64,000 nucleotides of DNA from Alphaproteobacteria bacterium. Its GTDB lineage: Bacteria; Pseudomonadota; Alphaproteobacteria; Reyranellales; Reyranellaceae. The notes beneath the pieces are model-generated. The model was not told the DNA's origin, searched no databases, and worked only from the letters and a program-made list of their open reading frames with translations. Positions 49,332-57,534 of the stretch are shown here, piece after piece. A program made the position numbers and the translations under genes. The stretch is taken from the NCBI GenBank assembly GCA_019635875.1, contig JAHBYP010000001.1, positions 310,001 through 374,000 of the forward strand. Direction: 5' to 3'. Each line of letters starts with the position of its first letter. Within the stretch, counting starts at the first letter, position 1.

Positions 49332-49366
49332 ACAAAAAAGTATCGGCGTTCACGGGGGTGAACGCC
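49332..49366 (-). terminator. Intrinsic terminator
   Basis: CGGCGTTCAC (49,343-49,352), GGGG or CCCC loop, GTGAACGCCG (49,357-49,366), followed on the minus strand by ATACTTTTTTG. A leftward transcript ends here, 40 bases before the flavin reductase start, implying a minus-strand transcript to its right. Confidence 0.8.
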
Positions 49367-49409
49367 GACGAAGTCTGGGGAATGATGATGAGGAAGAAAA
49401 AATCAGAAA

Positions 49410-49798
49410 CTAGCAGACACTAGATACGGGCGGGTTTGGTTGGGGGAAACCCGCCGGGGAAGCAAAAGATGACTCGATGACCTCCAGATGCTCGATGATG
49501 AACGGGTACGCGCTGATGATCTCGGTTTCGTCCCTCAGTGAGGCGCCATGGGCCGCGCTGCGCCGCTGCGCATCGCCAGGCTCGCCTGGGTTTCGGTCAT
49601 GTCCACGTCGGAGCACCCGATGCCGGCAACCACCGCCTTGGTGACGGGGGTATAGGGGAAGGGGCCACCAACAGCGCTGGCTGCCGGCTTCGAGCTCTCT
49701 TCGTGGGAGGTAGGAAGCGTCGCACTGGAAACCCGGCCGACGTTGTCGCTGACGAACATGACTTTGACCAAGGGATGAAATATGAACTTCAAGAACAT
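49410..49798 (-). CDS. Weak minus-strand gene(s) of unknown function
   Basis: Two overlapping minus-strand frames, 49,535-49,798 (87 residues) and 49,410-49,616 (68 residues, C-terminus IIEHLEVIESSFASPAGF), lie upstream of a good terminator. No family. Sequence is more AT-rich than the host average. A small gene with a frameshift, or a non-coding transcript, are equally likely. The stretch to 50,037 holds an inverted pair GAACAT/ATGTTC at 49,791-49,804 and nothing else clear. Confidence 0.3.
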
Positions 49799-50037
49799 GT
49801 ATGTTCTAACGCAGGTACCGTATCAGGCGTAGCTAATAGATCGGGAAAAAACCGTCAAAGAGAGCTGTAAGACCCTGATCTAAGAGCATTTTTAGAAGCG
49901 CCAAGTATCTGCATGCATCTTAGGAAGTTGTCTTAGATTGTTGATTCGACATGACATATCCACAATGAACACAAGCGCTTGAGTGAGCCCTCCCCGCACC
50001 TTGCCAAGGCGGCGCCGGAGCGCCAAGGTCGCGGCCC

Positions 50038-50613
50038 ATGTCGCGATCCGTGAAGCTTGTTCTGAGTGCCTGGGTGCTGGCGATCGTCGCCGGGATCGCC
50101 TGGGTCGTGGTCGATATCGGCGGCAGCGCGCCGGCCATCGGCGGCCCCTTCACCCTGACTGACCACACCGGAAAACGTGTGACAGATCAGGACTTTCGCG
50201 GCAAGCCGACGATCATCTATTTCGGCTTCGCCTATTGCCCCGATGTCTGCCCGACCTCGTTGCTCCTGATGCAGACCGGGGTCGACCAGCTCGGACCGCA
50301 GGCGGCGTCCAAGGTCAATCTGCTGTTCATCACGGTCGATCCCGAACGCGACCCGCCGGCAGCCCTGAAAGAATATGTCGCCCAGTTCGGTCCGACGATG
50401 GTCGGGCTGACCGGCACGCCGGAGCAAATTGCCGCCGTCGCCAAGGCGTTTCGCGTGTATTATCAAAAGGTTCCGGGCAAGGATGGGGCGCCGTACCTGG
50501 TCGATCACTCCTCGATCTTCTATGTGATGGACCGCAACTTCCGCTTCGTGAAGCACTTTACCCATCAGGCCAAGGCCGAGGACATTGCTGCGGCGCTGAA
50601 GCCGCTGCTGTAG
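50038..50613 (+). CDS. Sco1/SenC-type copper chaperone
   Basis: 191 residues. One N-terminal membrane anchor (LVLSAWVLAIVAGIAWVVVDI), then a thioredoxin-like domain with copper ligands in YCPDVCPTS (Cys67, Cys71) and DHSSIFY (His157). Sco proteins help to load the CuA centre of cytochrome oxidase or act in redox signalling in the periplasm. No oxidase gene is nearby. Confidence 0.88.
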   Translation: MSRSVKLVLSAWVLAIVAGIAWVVVDIGGSAPAIGGPFTLTDHTGKRVTDQDFRGKPTIIYFGFAYCPDVCPTSLLLMQTGVDQLGPQAASKVNLLFITVDPERDPPAALKEYVAQFGPTMVGLTGTPEQIAAVAKAFRVYYQKVPGKDGAPYLVDHSSIFYVMDRNFRFVKHFTHQAKAEDIAAALKPLL

Positions 50614-50690
50614 TCAAAAGGCGACGGATCGCTCATATTGCGGTGCAGTAAACCGGAAAGGTCCCGGACCCTCGGGGACAGCGCACAGGC

Positions 50691-51923
50691 ATGCTTTACC
50701 AATTGTATCACCTGAACCGGCAGCTCTCGCAGCCGGTGCGGATGGCCGCCGACTGGATCGAGGAGATCTACAGCAGCCCGTACAATCCGTGGTCGGAGAC
50801 GCGTTTCGGCAAGTCGATGGCGGCTGGCGCCGAGATCGTCTCGAGGCTGACGCGCGACTACGGCGAGCCGGATTTCGCGCTGACCAGCACCGTGATCGAC
50901 GGCCACGAGGTCGCGGTCAACGAGGAGATCCTGGTCCGCAAGCCGTTCTGCAATCTCGTGCGCTTCCGCCGCGACCTGGCGGGCTTGCCGGCGCGCCAGG
51001 ATCCCAAGGTGCTGGTGGTCGCGCCGATGTCGGGCCACTTCGCCACCCTGCTGCGCGGCACGGTGCAGGCCCTGCTGCCGGAGCACGACGTGCACATCAC
51101 CGACTGGATCGATGCGCGCGAGGTGCCGCTGTCGCTGGGCAATTTCGATCTCGACGACTACGTCGACTATGTCCAGGAGTTCGTGCGCTACATCGGCCCG
51201 CCGGCCCATGTCATCGCGGTCTGCCAGCCTTCGGTGCCGGTGATGGGCGCGGCCTCGCTGATGGCCGCCGCCGACGATCCGCTTCAGCCGCGCAGCGTTA
51301 CGCTGATGGGTGGGCCGATCGATACGCGCCTCAGCCCGACCGTGCCCAACGATCTGGCGACGCGAAACTCGATGATGTGGTTCCGCCAGGCCGTGATCTC
51401 GAACGTGCCGCTGGGCTTCCCCGGGGTCATGCGCCGCGTCTATCCGGGCTTCCTGCAGCTCTCCAGCTTCATCACCATGAACCTGGACCGTCACATCAAC
51501 GCCCATCTGCGCCAGTTCGAGCATCTGGTGCGCGGTGACGGCGATTCGGCGGAGGGCCACCGCGCCTTCTACGACGAATATCTCGCGGTGATGGACCTGA
51601 CCGCCGAGTTCTATCTGCAGACCATCCAGGTGGTCTTCAAGGAACACCAGTTGCCGCGCGGCGTGTGGGTGTCACGCGGACGGCCGATCGATCCGTCACA
51701 GATCACCGTGCCGGCGCTGATGACGGTCGAGGGCGAGCTCGACGACATCTCCGGTGTCGGCCAGACCAGGGCGGCGCATGCGCTGACGCCCAACATCGCG
51801 CCCGAGCGCCACGTGCACTACGAGCAGCCGGGCGTCGGACACTACGGCATCTTCAATGGCCGCAAGTGGCGGGAGCAGATCATGCCGCGTGTGCGCAACT
51901 TCATTCGCGCGAATGACCGCTGA
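50691..51923 (+). CDS. phaZ: Intracellular polyhydroxyalkanoate depolymerase
   Basis: 410 residues. Starts MLYQLYHLNRQLSQPVRMAADW, a hallmark of intracellular PhaZ, with the active Cys in IAVCQPSVPVMGA (Cys178) in place of Ser, and a C-terminal His in GVGHYGIFNGRKW. It mobilises stored PHB granules. It lies 77 bases after the Sco gene with no shared role. Confidence 0.88.
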   Translation: MLYQLYHLNRQLSQPVRMAADWIEEIYSSPYNPWSETRFGKSMAAGAEIVSRLTRDYGEPDFALTSTVIDGHEVAVNEEILVRKPFCNLVRFRRDLAGLPARQDPKVLVVAPMSGHFATLLRGTVQALLPEHDVHITDWIDAREVPLSLGNFDLDDYVDYVQEFVRYIGPPAHVIAVCQPSVPVMGAASLMAAADDPLQPRSVTLMGGPIDTRLSPTVPNDLATRNSMMWFRQAVISNVPLGFPGVMRRVYPGFLQLSSFITMNLDRHINAHLRQFEHLVRGDGDSAEGHRAFYDEYLAVMDLTAEFYLQTIQVVFKEHQLPRGVWVSRGRPIDPSQITVPALMTVEGELDDISGVGQTRAAHALTPNIAPERHVHYEQPGVGHYGIFNGRKWREQIMPRVRNFIRANDR

Positions 51924-52044
51924 TTTCCCTATCGTGGCCACGGCTTTCGACTTATAAACAGAACATACTGAAAACGTGACGCGGATCTGCGCGAACACGT
52001 TCGCTGAACCATAGTCGCCGCATTCCCCTCGTGATGGTGACGAT

Positions 52045-52686
52045 ATGAGTGATACCGCAGCGGGCGCCGCGCCGGCGCCGCTGGTCGCCGGCCATGATGG
52101 CGCTCCCGTCGAAAGCATCTGGCCTTTCGACCATGGCGTGACCCTGGACGATTCGGCCGAAGCCAACCTCTTCGCCCTGCACGACGAAGGCCTGCCCATC
52201 GACATGCTGATGGCGGCCTCGGACCTCGTGCGGGTCGAGCGCCCGCACGACGAGCCGTTCTTCAGCGACGACGAGATCGGCGACTGGAGCGGCACCGTCC
52301 ACGACGCATCGCGCCTGTCGACGCTGGGCGGCCAGGCCTACGACCTGGTGATTGGCGGCAGCTATGCCGAGAATGTTCACCTGCTGCCCGATCACCCGGC
52401 CTTCGCCGGCTGGGGCGAGGCGGCGTCTGTCGTGGCTGTGGCTCACGACCCGCTGGTCGACCTTGGTCATTCGGCGCTGAGTGGCGGTCCGACCGGGCTG
52501 GCACCGTTCGGCGGCGCGATCGCCACGCACGCGCACTCGGGCCTCTGGGGCAGCGCCATCGTGGCCGACCTGCAGGCGCCGGAGCTGTCGTGGCTCGCCG
52601 GCGTCGACCTGCCGGGCGGCCATTTCGGCGAAGCCTGGGCGTGGGACACCGACAAGAGCGCCTACGTCTTTCATCACTTCGTCTAG
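52045..52686 (+). CDS. Uncharacterised acidic protein
   Basis: 213 residues, strongly acidic and His-rich (SAEANLFALHDEGLPIDMLM, SYAENVHLLPDHPAFAGWGE). No signal peptide or known domain. Its C-terminal half is Gly/Ala-rich and ends in aromatic residues (YVFHHFV). A cargo or secreted RTX-like relation is possible but not shown. Confidence 0.6.
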   Translation: MSDTAAGAAPAPLVAGHDGAPVESIWPFDHGVTLDDSAEANLFALHDEGLPIDMLMAASDLVRVERPHDEPFFSDDEIGDWSGTVHDASRLSTLGGQAYDLVIGGSYAENVHLLPDHPAFAGWGEAASVVAVAHDPLVDLGHSALSGGPTGLAPFGGAIATHAHSGLWGSAIVADLQAPELSWLAGVDLPGGHFGEAWAWDTDKSAYVFHHFV

Positions 52687-52726
52687 CTGCCTTGCTGGCC
52701 GCTGCCCGACCTGATAGGGCAGCGCC

Positions 52727-53395
52727 ATGCAGCAGCGCACGCGCATCGCGCCCTCGATCCTGTCCGCCGACTTCGCCGCGCTGGGCCGCGAGGTCGAGGC
52801 GATCACCGCCGCGGGCGCGGACTTCGTGCATGTCGACGTCATGGACGGCCACTTCGTGCCCAACATCACCATCGGGCCGATGGTGGTGAAGGCGCTGCGC
52901 AAGCATTCGACGTTGCCGTTCGATGTGCACCTGATGATCTCGCCGGTCGATCCCTACATTCCGGCCTATGTCGAAGCCGGCGCCGACATCGTCTCACTGC
53001 ATCCCGAGGCCGGCGCGCATCTGCATCGCTCGATCCAGCTGATCAAGTCGCTGGGCAAGAAGGCAGGCGTGGTGCTGAACCCGGCGACACCTGTCGCGGC
53101 GGTCGAGCACGTGATCGGCGACATCGATCTGGTGCTTGTCATGAGCGTCAATCCCGGCTTCGGCGGCCAGAGCTTCATCGACGGCCAACTCGGCAAGATC
53201 GCCACCTTGCGCCGGATGATCGACGCCACAGGTCGAGCCATCGATCTCGAGGTCGATGGCGGCATCAATCCCGAGACGGCGAAAAAGGCTGTTGCCGCCG
53301 GCGCCGACATGCTGGTCGCCGGCACCGCCGTGTTCACCGGCGGTCCGCAACGCTACGCCGCCAACATCAAGGCCCTGCGCGGCGACGGCGGATGA
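52727..53395 (+). CDS. rpe: Ribulose-phosphate 3-epimerase
   Basis: 222 residues. TIM-barrel epimerase converting ribulose 5-phosphate to xylulose 5-phosphate in the pentose phosphate/Calvin paths. Conserved: [65 protein letters not shown]. Normal length. Confidence 0.95.
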   Translation: MQQRTRIAPSILSADFAALGREVEAITAAGADFVHVDVMDGHFVPNITIGPMVVKALRKHSTLPFDVHLMISPVDPYIPAYVEAGADIVSLHPEAGAHLHRSIQLIKSLGKKAGVVLNPATPVAAVEHVIGDIDLVLVMSVNPGFGGQSFIDGQLGKIATLRRMIDATGRAIDLEVDGGINPETAKKAVAAGADMLVAGTAVFTGGPQRYAANIKALRGDGG

Positions 53396-53582
53396 GCGAG
53401 CGTCGGGCGAGCCGACCAAGGGCTCGCCGTGCCATTGCCGGGAGTGCCAGAGGCGAACCGGCAGCACCTATGGCATCGCCGCCTTCTTGCGTCGCGCCGC
53501 GGCCCAGCCGGCAGGTGAGGCATCGCCATCGCAGTCGGTCTACGAGGAGCAGCGCCACACCTAGGTCCGGCTGCCGGGCTAG
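53396..53582 (+). pseudogene. Remnant of a GFA-family (formaldehyde-activating-like) gene
   Basis: The + frame reads GSPCHCRECQRRTGSTYGIA at 53,421-53,480, the zinc motif of GFA proteins, then jumps to a C-terminal-like SVYEEQRHT that in intact members continues with WVRLPG. Here the Trp codon is TAG (53,562-53,564) and VRLPG continues to the next TAG (53,580-53,582). About 60 central residues are missing, so the gene is dead by internal deletion and a nonsense change. Confidence 0.75.
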
Positions 53583-53610
53583 AGCGGCGTGCCGGCCATC
53601 GGACCCGTCC

Positions 53611-53673
53611 GTCATCCCGAGCGCAGCGCGGGATCTAACGCCGGCCTGGATCCCGCGCTGCGCTTGGGATGAC
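53611..53673. repeat. Palindromic repeat, TCATCCCGAGCG family, copy 6
   Basis: 25-base arms at 53,611-53,635 and 53,649-53,673 (one mismatch), between pseudogene and CGNR gene. Confidence 0.85.
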
Positions 53674-53680
53674 AGGTGCC

Positions 53681-54322
53681 TCAAATCTTCCGGTCGATAC
53701 TCTCGGTGTTGTGTGATCGCCGGCGGCGGCCGTAGAAGGCGCGCGCTTTGGCCTTGTTGCCGCACGCGGCCATGTCGCACCACAGCCGCGAGCCATTGCG
53801 CGAGGTGTCGACGAAGAACCAGCCGCAGCGGTGATCGGCGCAGTGGCCGACGCGCGCCAGCTGCTTCGATGCGAGGAACTCGACAATGTCGTGCACCAGC
53901 TGCGCCAGCGGCGCGCGCAACGCATCGACGTCGCCCGCGGCCACGGCGCGCAAGCCGCCTTCGGCCGGCTCGACTCGGTAGCTGAAACGTGTCGCCGACA
54001 GCGCCTCATTGAGTGTCGCCAGGGCAGCCCTGCCGCCGCCCGCCAGCACCGCCGCCAACGCCTCGCGCAAGGCGATCGCGTCGCGCAATACCTTGCGCGC
54101 GGCCGCCGGCTGACGCGCGGCGTCTGACAGCAGCCGCCTGTGCGCCGCCGCGTCGATCAGGCCGGCCGCCTGCGCCCAGATGAGGAACTCGTCATAGCTG
54201 GTGAGCCGCTCCCCGCGCGCCGCAGGGTCGCCGCGCCACTCCACGGTGTTGGCGAAGTCGACGGCACGTGCCCCGCCCACCAGCCTGGGCGGCACCTGAC
54301 GATAGGAAGGTTGTGGGGTCAT
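53681..54322 (-). CDS. ABATE/CGNR zinc-finger transcriptional regulator
   Basis: 213 residues from ATG 54,322. ABATE N-terminal domain (VGGARAVDFANTVEWRG, LTSYDEFLIWAQAAGLID) and C-terminal CGNR finger (CADHRCGWFFVDTSRN, WCDMAACGNKAKARAFY). DNA-binding regulators of this type are often divergent from the genes they control; here the divergent neighbour is azlC, so it may regulate amino-acid export. Confidence 0.85.
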   Translation of the reverse strand: MTPQPSYRQVPPRLVGGARAVDFANTVEWRGDPAARGERLTSYDEFLIWAQAAGLIDAAAHRRLLSDAARQPAAARKVLRDAIALREALAAVLAGGGRAALATLNEALSATRFSYRVEPAEGGLRAVAAGDVDALRAPLAQLVHDIVEFLASKQLARVGHCADHRCGWFFVDTSRNGSRLWCDMAACGNKAKARAFYGRRRRSHNTESIDRKI

Positions 54323-54370
54323 AAGAGAATCTAACCTGTTAAATGGCCTTTTGCCAGTTATATATCCTGC

Positions 54371-55066
54371 ATGACGCATACCGCCGCGCCATTGACCTTC
54401 ACGCTGAACGGCCTTCGCCAGGGCGCCCTCGCGGTTGGCGTGCTGCTGCCCGGCACGGTGATGTTCGCCATGGCCTTCGGCGTCGTGGCCAGGGCCACCG
54501 GTCTGGGCCTGGGTGAGGCGACGCTGCTCAGCGCCTGGGTCTATGCCGGCGGCGCGCAGATGGCGACCCTGCAGGTCTGGGCCGATCCGGTGCCGCTGCT
54601 TGCCGTGGTGCTGACGACCCTGGCGATGAATTCGCGCTATCTGCTGCTGGGCGCGGCGATGCGGCCGTGGTTCGGCGGCCTTCCGGCCGGCCAGTCCTAT
54701 CCTTCGCTGTTCGTGCTGGGCGACGCCAACGCCGCCATGGCGTTGCGCCGTCACGCCGAGGGCGACGCCGACGCGGCCTTCGTGCTGGGCAGCGGCGCCG
54801 CGATGTGGCTGGCCTGGGTCGCCGGCACGGCGGCAGGACATGGCTTCGGCCAGGCGCTGGGCGATCCGCGCCGTCTGGGGATCGACTTCATGCTCGGCGC
54901 CTTCTTCGCCACCATGGCGGCGGGCTGGCTCGAGAGTCGCGGCAACCTGGTGCCGTTCGTCGTCGGCGTCGTCTGCGCCACCGTCGTCGATCGTCTGCTG
55001 GGCGCGCCCTGGTCGGTCCTGGCGGGTGCCGTCGCCGGCGCATTGACCGCGGGGCTGCGCCGATGA
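54371..55066 (+). CDS. azlC: AzlC-type branched-chain amino acid exporter subunit
   Basis: 231 residues with about six hydrophobic segments; AVGVLLPGTVMFAMAFGVVA, LLSAWVYAGGAQMATLQVWA, LAMNSRYLLLGAAMRPWFG and the C-terminal LGAPWSVLAGAVAGAL. Half of a two-component exporter with AzlD. Divergent from the CGNR regulator by 48 bases. Confidence 0.85.
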   Translation: MTHTAAPLTFTLNGLRQGALAVGVLLPGTVMFAMAFGVVARATGLGLGEATLLSAWVYAGGAQMATLQVWADPVPLLAVVLTTLAMNSRYLLLGAAMRPWFGGLPAGQSYPSLFVLGDANAAMALRRHAEGDADAAFVLGSGAAMWLAWVAGTAAGHGFGQALGDPRRLGIDFMLGAFFATMAAGWLESRGNLVPFVVGVVCATVVDRLLGAPWSVLAGAVAGALTAGLRR

Positions 55067-55102
55067 TGGTAGGATGCCGCGCCAACCACCATGAGGTCAC
55101 CG

Positions 55103-55537
55103 ATGCGTCTTCCGTTTGCCGTGGCTCTGCTCGTGTTCAGTCCGGCCCTGGCTTTGGCTCAGATGCAGCCCGGCAAGTGGGAAATCCAGCTCGCGGTCAC
55201 GTCGGCCGATATCCCGAATGCGCCGCCGCAGGTGACCGAGTCGCTCAAGAAGCCGAGGGTGCTGAGCCGTTGCATCACGCCGGCCGAGGCTTCGGCGGGG
55301 CCGCTGGCGATGATGAAGCGCGGCGCGCTGTGCACCTTCGATCGCGAATCGCTGAGCGGCGGGACGTTCGACGTGGTCATCACCTGCCCGCAGGACGACG
55401 GCAGGACGACGGCGCGGATCACCGGCAGCTTCGGCGCCACCGAGCTCGAGATGAAGGCCACGATCGACCAGACCGGCTCGCAGGCGATGAAGATGACGAC
55501 GGTGACGACGGCCAGGCGGATCGGCGACTGCCCGTAG
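55103..55537 (+). CDS. DUF3617-type exported protein
   Basis: 144 residues from ATG 55,103 with GAGG upstream. Signal peptide MRLPFAVALLVFSPALALAQ, then MQPGKWEIQLAV, TRCITP-like and GTFDVVITCPQDDGRT, typical for the DUF3617 family of small periplasmic proteins of unknown role. It separates azlC from azlD, which are normally neighbours. Confidence 0.8.
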   Translation: MRLPFAVALLVFSPALALAQMQPGKWEIQLAVTSADIPNAPPQVTESLKKPRVLSRCITPAEASAGPLAMMKRGALCTFDRESLSGGTFDVVITCPQDDGRTTARITGSFGATELEMKATIDQTGSQAMKMTTVTTARRIGDCP

Positions 55538-55590
55538 CGCCCGTGCGCGCGATTGCGATGGTCGGGCCTTCCTGAGGAAGGGTGCGGGAC

Positions 55591-55902
55591 ATGGATTTCA
55601 GACCGGACGTCATGCTGGCGATCCTGCTGCTGGGCTTGGCCTCCTATGCCTGCCGCGCCGGCGGCTTCTTCCTGATGCGTTATGTCGCCGTCACGCCACG
55701 CCTCGAGGCCTGCCTGCGTGCGATTCCCGTGGCGCTGGTCGGCGCCATCCTCGGTCCCGTCGCGGCGCGCGGCGGCCCGCCGGAATGGGCCGGGCTGGCG
55801 GTGGCGCTGTTGGGCATGCGCATGACCGGCAACGAGCTCGTGAGCGCGATCGCCGCCGTTGCCGTCGTCGCCGGCGGCCGCGCGCTCGGCCTGGGCTCAT
55901 AG
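55591..55902 (+). CDS. azlD: AzlD-type exporter subunit
   Basis: 103 residues from ATG 55,591. Three hydrophobic segments (LAILLLGLASYACRAGGFFL..., AIPVALVGAILGPVA, LVSAIAAVAVVAGGRALG). Partner of AzlC. Start set by GAGGAAGG nine bases upstream. Confidence 0.85.
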   Translation: MDFRPDVMLAILLLGLASYACRAGGFFLMRYVAVTPRLEACLRAIPVALVGAILGPVAARGGPPEWAGLAVALLGMRMTGNELVSAIAAVAVVAGGRALGLGS

Positions 55903-55932
55903 GCTAGACTGCGGTCTCCCAGGAGGCCCGCC

Positions 55933-56328
55933 ATGCCGCTCGCTCTCGGACCCATCGGCCAGATTGCCCGCGCCGTCGCCGACGTCGATCGTGCCGAAGC
56001 CTTCTATGGCGGCGTGCTGGGCTTGCGGAAGCTGTTCCGCTTCGGCGACCTGACCTTCTTCGATTGCGCAGGCGTGCGGCTGATGATCGAGAAGACGCCC
56101 GCGGCGAAGACTCCCGGCGAGAGCGTGCTGTACTTCCGCGTCGCCGATATCGCGCTCGCCTGCAAGGAGCTCGCGGCGCGCGGCGTGCGCTTCGACGACA
56201 AGCCGCATCTCATCGCGAAGATGGAAGATCACGATCTGTGGATGACGTTCTTCCGCGATCCCGACGGCCACGTTCTGGCGCTGATGCAGGAAGCGCCCAA
56301 GGGCTATCAGCCACTCGCATCGGCTTAG
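55933..56328 (+). CDS. VOC (glyoxalase/dioxygenase-fold) protein
   Basis: 131 residues. Two beta-alpha-beta units: IGQIARAVADVDRAEAFYGGVLGL and VLYFRVADIALACKELAARG, with DPDGHVLALMQE near the end giving the usual metal Glu. Substrate unknown. Confidence 0.8.
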   Translation: MPLALGPIGQIARAVADVDRAEAFYGGVLGLRKLFRFGDLTFFDCAGVRLMIEKTPAAKTPGESVLYFRVADIALACKELAARGVRFDDKPHLIAKMEDHDLWMTFFRDPDGHVLALMQEAPKGYQPLASA

Positions 56329-56427
56329 ACTCTCCACTGAACATCGCGCGGGGGTTTAGTGCTTGGCGCGATCGTTACGCCCCCTGTAGAAGGCGGTTGC
56401 ACGTGTCCACGCGGCATTGGGGGGGAA

Positions 56428-57168
56428 ATGATGCCTATCTCGAAGCGACTTGCCGCCGAATGTCTCGGCACGTTCTGGCTGGTGCTGGGCGGCTGCGGCA
56501 GCGCCGTGCTGGCGGCGGCGTTTCCCCACTTCGGCATCGGCCTGACCGGCGTATCAATCGCCTTCGGCCTGACCGTGCTGACCATGGCATATGCCATCGG
56601 CCACATCTCGGGCTGCCATCTCAATCCGGCGGTCACCGTCGGCCTCGTCGTCGCGCGGCGCTTCCCGGCGGGCGAGATGCTGCACTACATCGTGGCGCAG
56701 GTCGTCGGCGCCGTCGCCGGCGCTGGCGTGCTCTACCTGATCGCCAGCGGCAAGGCGGGTTTCGATCTCTCCGGTGGCCTGGCCTCGAACGGCTATGCCG
56801 AGCATTCACCGGGCCAGTATTCGCTCGTGGCCGGGCTGGTTGCCGAGATCGTCATGACCTTCATGTTCCTGGTGATCATCCTGGGCGCCACAGACAAGCG
56901 CGCGCCGGCCGGCTTCGCGCCGATCGCCATCGGGCTGGGGCTGACCCTGATCCACCTGATCAGCATCCCGGTCACCAACACCTCGGTGAACCCGGCGCGC
57001 AGCACCGGCCCGGCGATCTTCGTGCAGGGCTGGGCATTGCAGCAGCTGTGGCTCTTCTGGGTGGCGCCGGTGATCGGCGCGGCGCTGGCCGGCTTCGTCT
57101 ATCCCTGGATCGCCGGCGCGCCCGACAAGCAGTCGGCGGAGGGATCAGTGCCGGCCGCGGCGGATTGA
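56428..57168 (+). CDS. aqpZ: Aquaporin Z
   Basis: 246 residues from ATG 56,428 (GGGGGGAA upstream). Six membrane segments and the two pore motifs HLNPAVTVG and [32 protein letters not shown] with the His and Cys of the AqpZ filter region. Water channel. Confidence 0.93.
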   Translation: MMPISKRLAAECLGTFWLVLGGCGSAVLAAAFPHFGIGLTGVSIAFGLTVLTMAYAIGHISGCHLNPAVTVGLVVARRFPAGEMLHYIVAQVVGAVAGAGVLYLIASGKAGFDLSGGLASNGYAEHSPGQYSLVAGLVAEIVMTFMFLVIILGATDKRAPAGFAPIAIGLGLTLIHLISIPVTNTSVNPARSTGPAIFVQGWALQQLWLFWVAPVIGAALAGFVYPWIAGAPDKQSAEGSVPAAAD

Positions 57169-57186
57169 TCGGCAGGCGGTTGGCCG

Positions 57187-57534
57187 CTAGCGAGCGGCGA
57201 CCACCATGATCTCGACCTTCATGTCGGGATCATTGAGCCTGGCCTGCACCGTCGCGCGCGCCGGCGTCTTGCCCGGCACGACCCAGGCGTCCCACACCGC
57301 GTTCATGGCGGCGAAGTCGGCGATGTCCTCCAGCCAGATCACCGCCGACAGGATCTTCGTCTTGTCGGTGCCGGCGCGCTCGAGCAGGGCGTCGATCTCG
57401 GTCAGTGCCTGCTTCACCTGCCCGGTGATGTCGAGCGAGGTATCCTCCGGGATCATGCCCGAGAGATAGACGCGATCGTCGTGAATCACCGCCTCGGCCA
57501 GGCGCGGGCCGGGATCGATGCGCACGATGCTCAT
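57187..57534 (-). CDS. RidA-family protein
   Basis: 115 residues. RVYLSGMIPEDTSLDITGQVKQ and TPARATVQARLNDPDMKVEIMV give the RidA/YjgF fold; Arg of the ATVQARL motif is the usual substrate contact. Enamine/imine deaminase or another Rid subgroup. It overlaps the prfC stop by one base. Confidence 0.85.
   Translation of the reverse strand: MSIVRIDPGPRLAEAVIHDDRVYLSGMIPEDTSLDITGQVKQALTEIDALLERAGTDKTKILSAVIWLEDIADFAAMNAVWDAWVVPGKTPARATVQARLNDPDMKVEIMVVAAR

Noticed and set aside
49791..49804. GAACAT/ATGTTC palindrome as a LexA site
   Set aside because: The spacing (GAAC-N6-GTTC) fits neither the alphaproteobacterial direct-repeat box nor the Gram-positive type well.
53392..53985. 197-residue + strand frame across the GFA remnant, repeat and CGNR gene
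   Set aside because: Composition is Arg/Ser shadow type and it runs through a palindromic repeat and antisense to a real gene.
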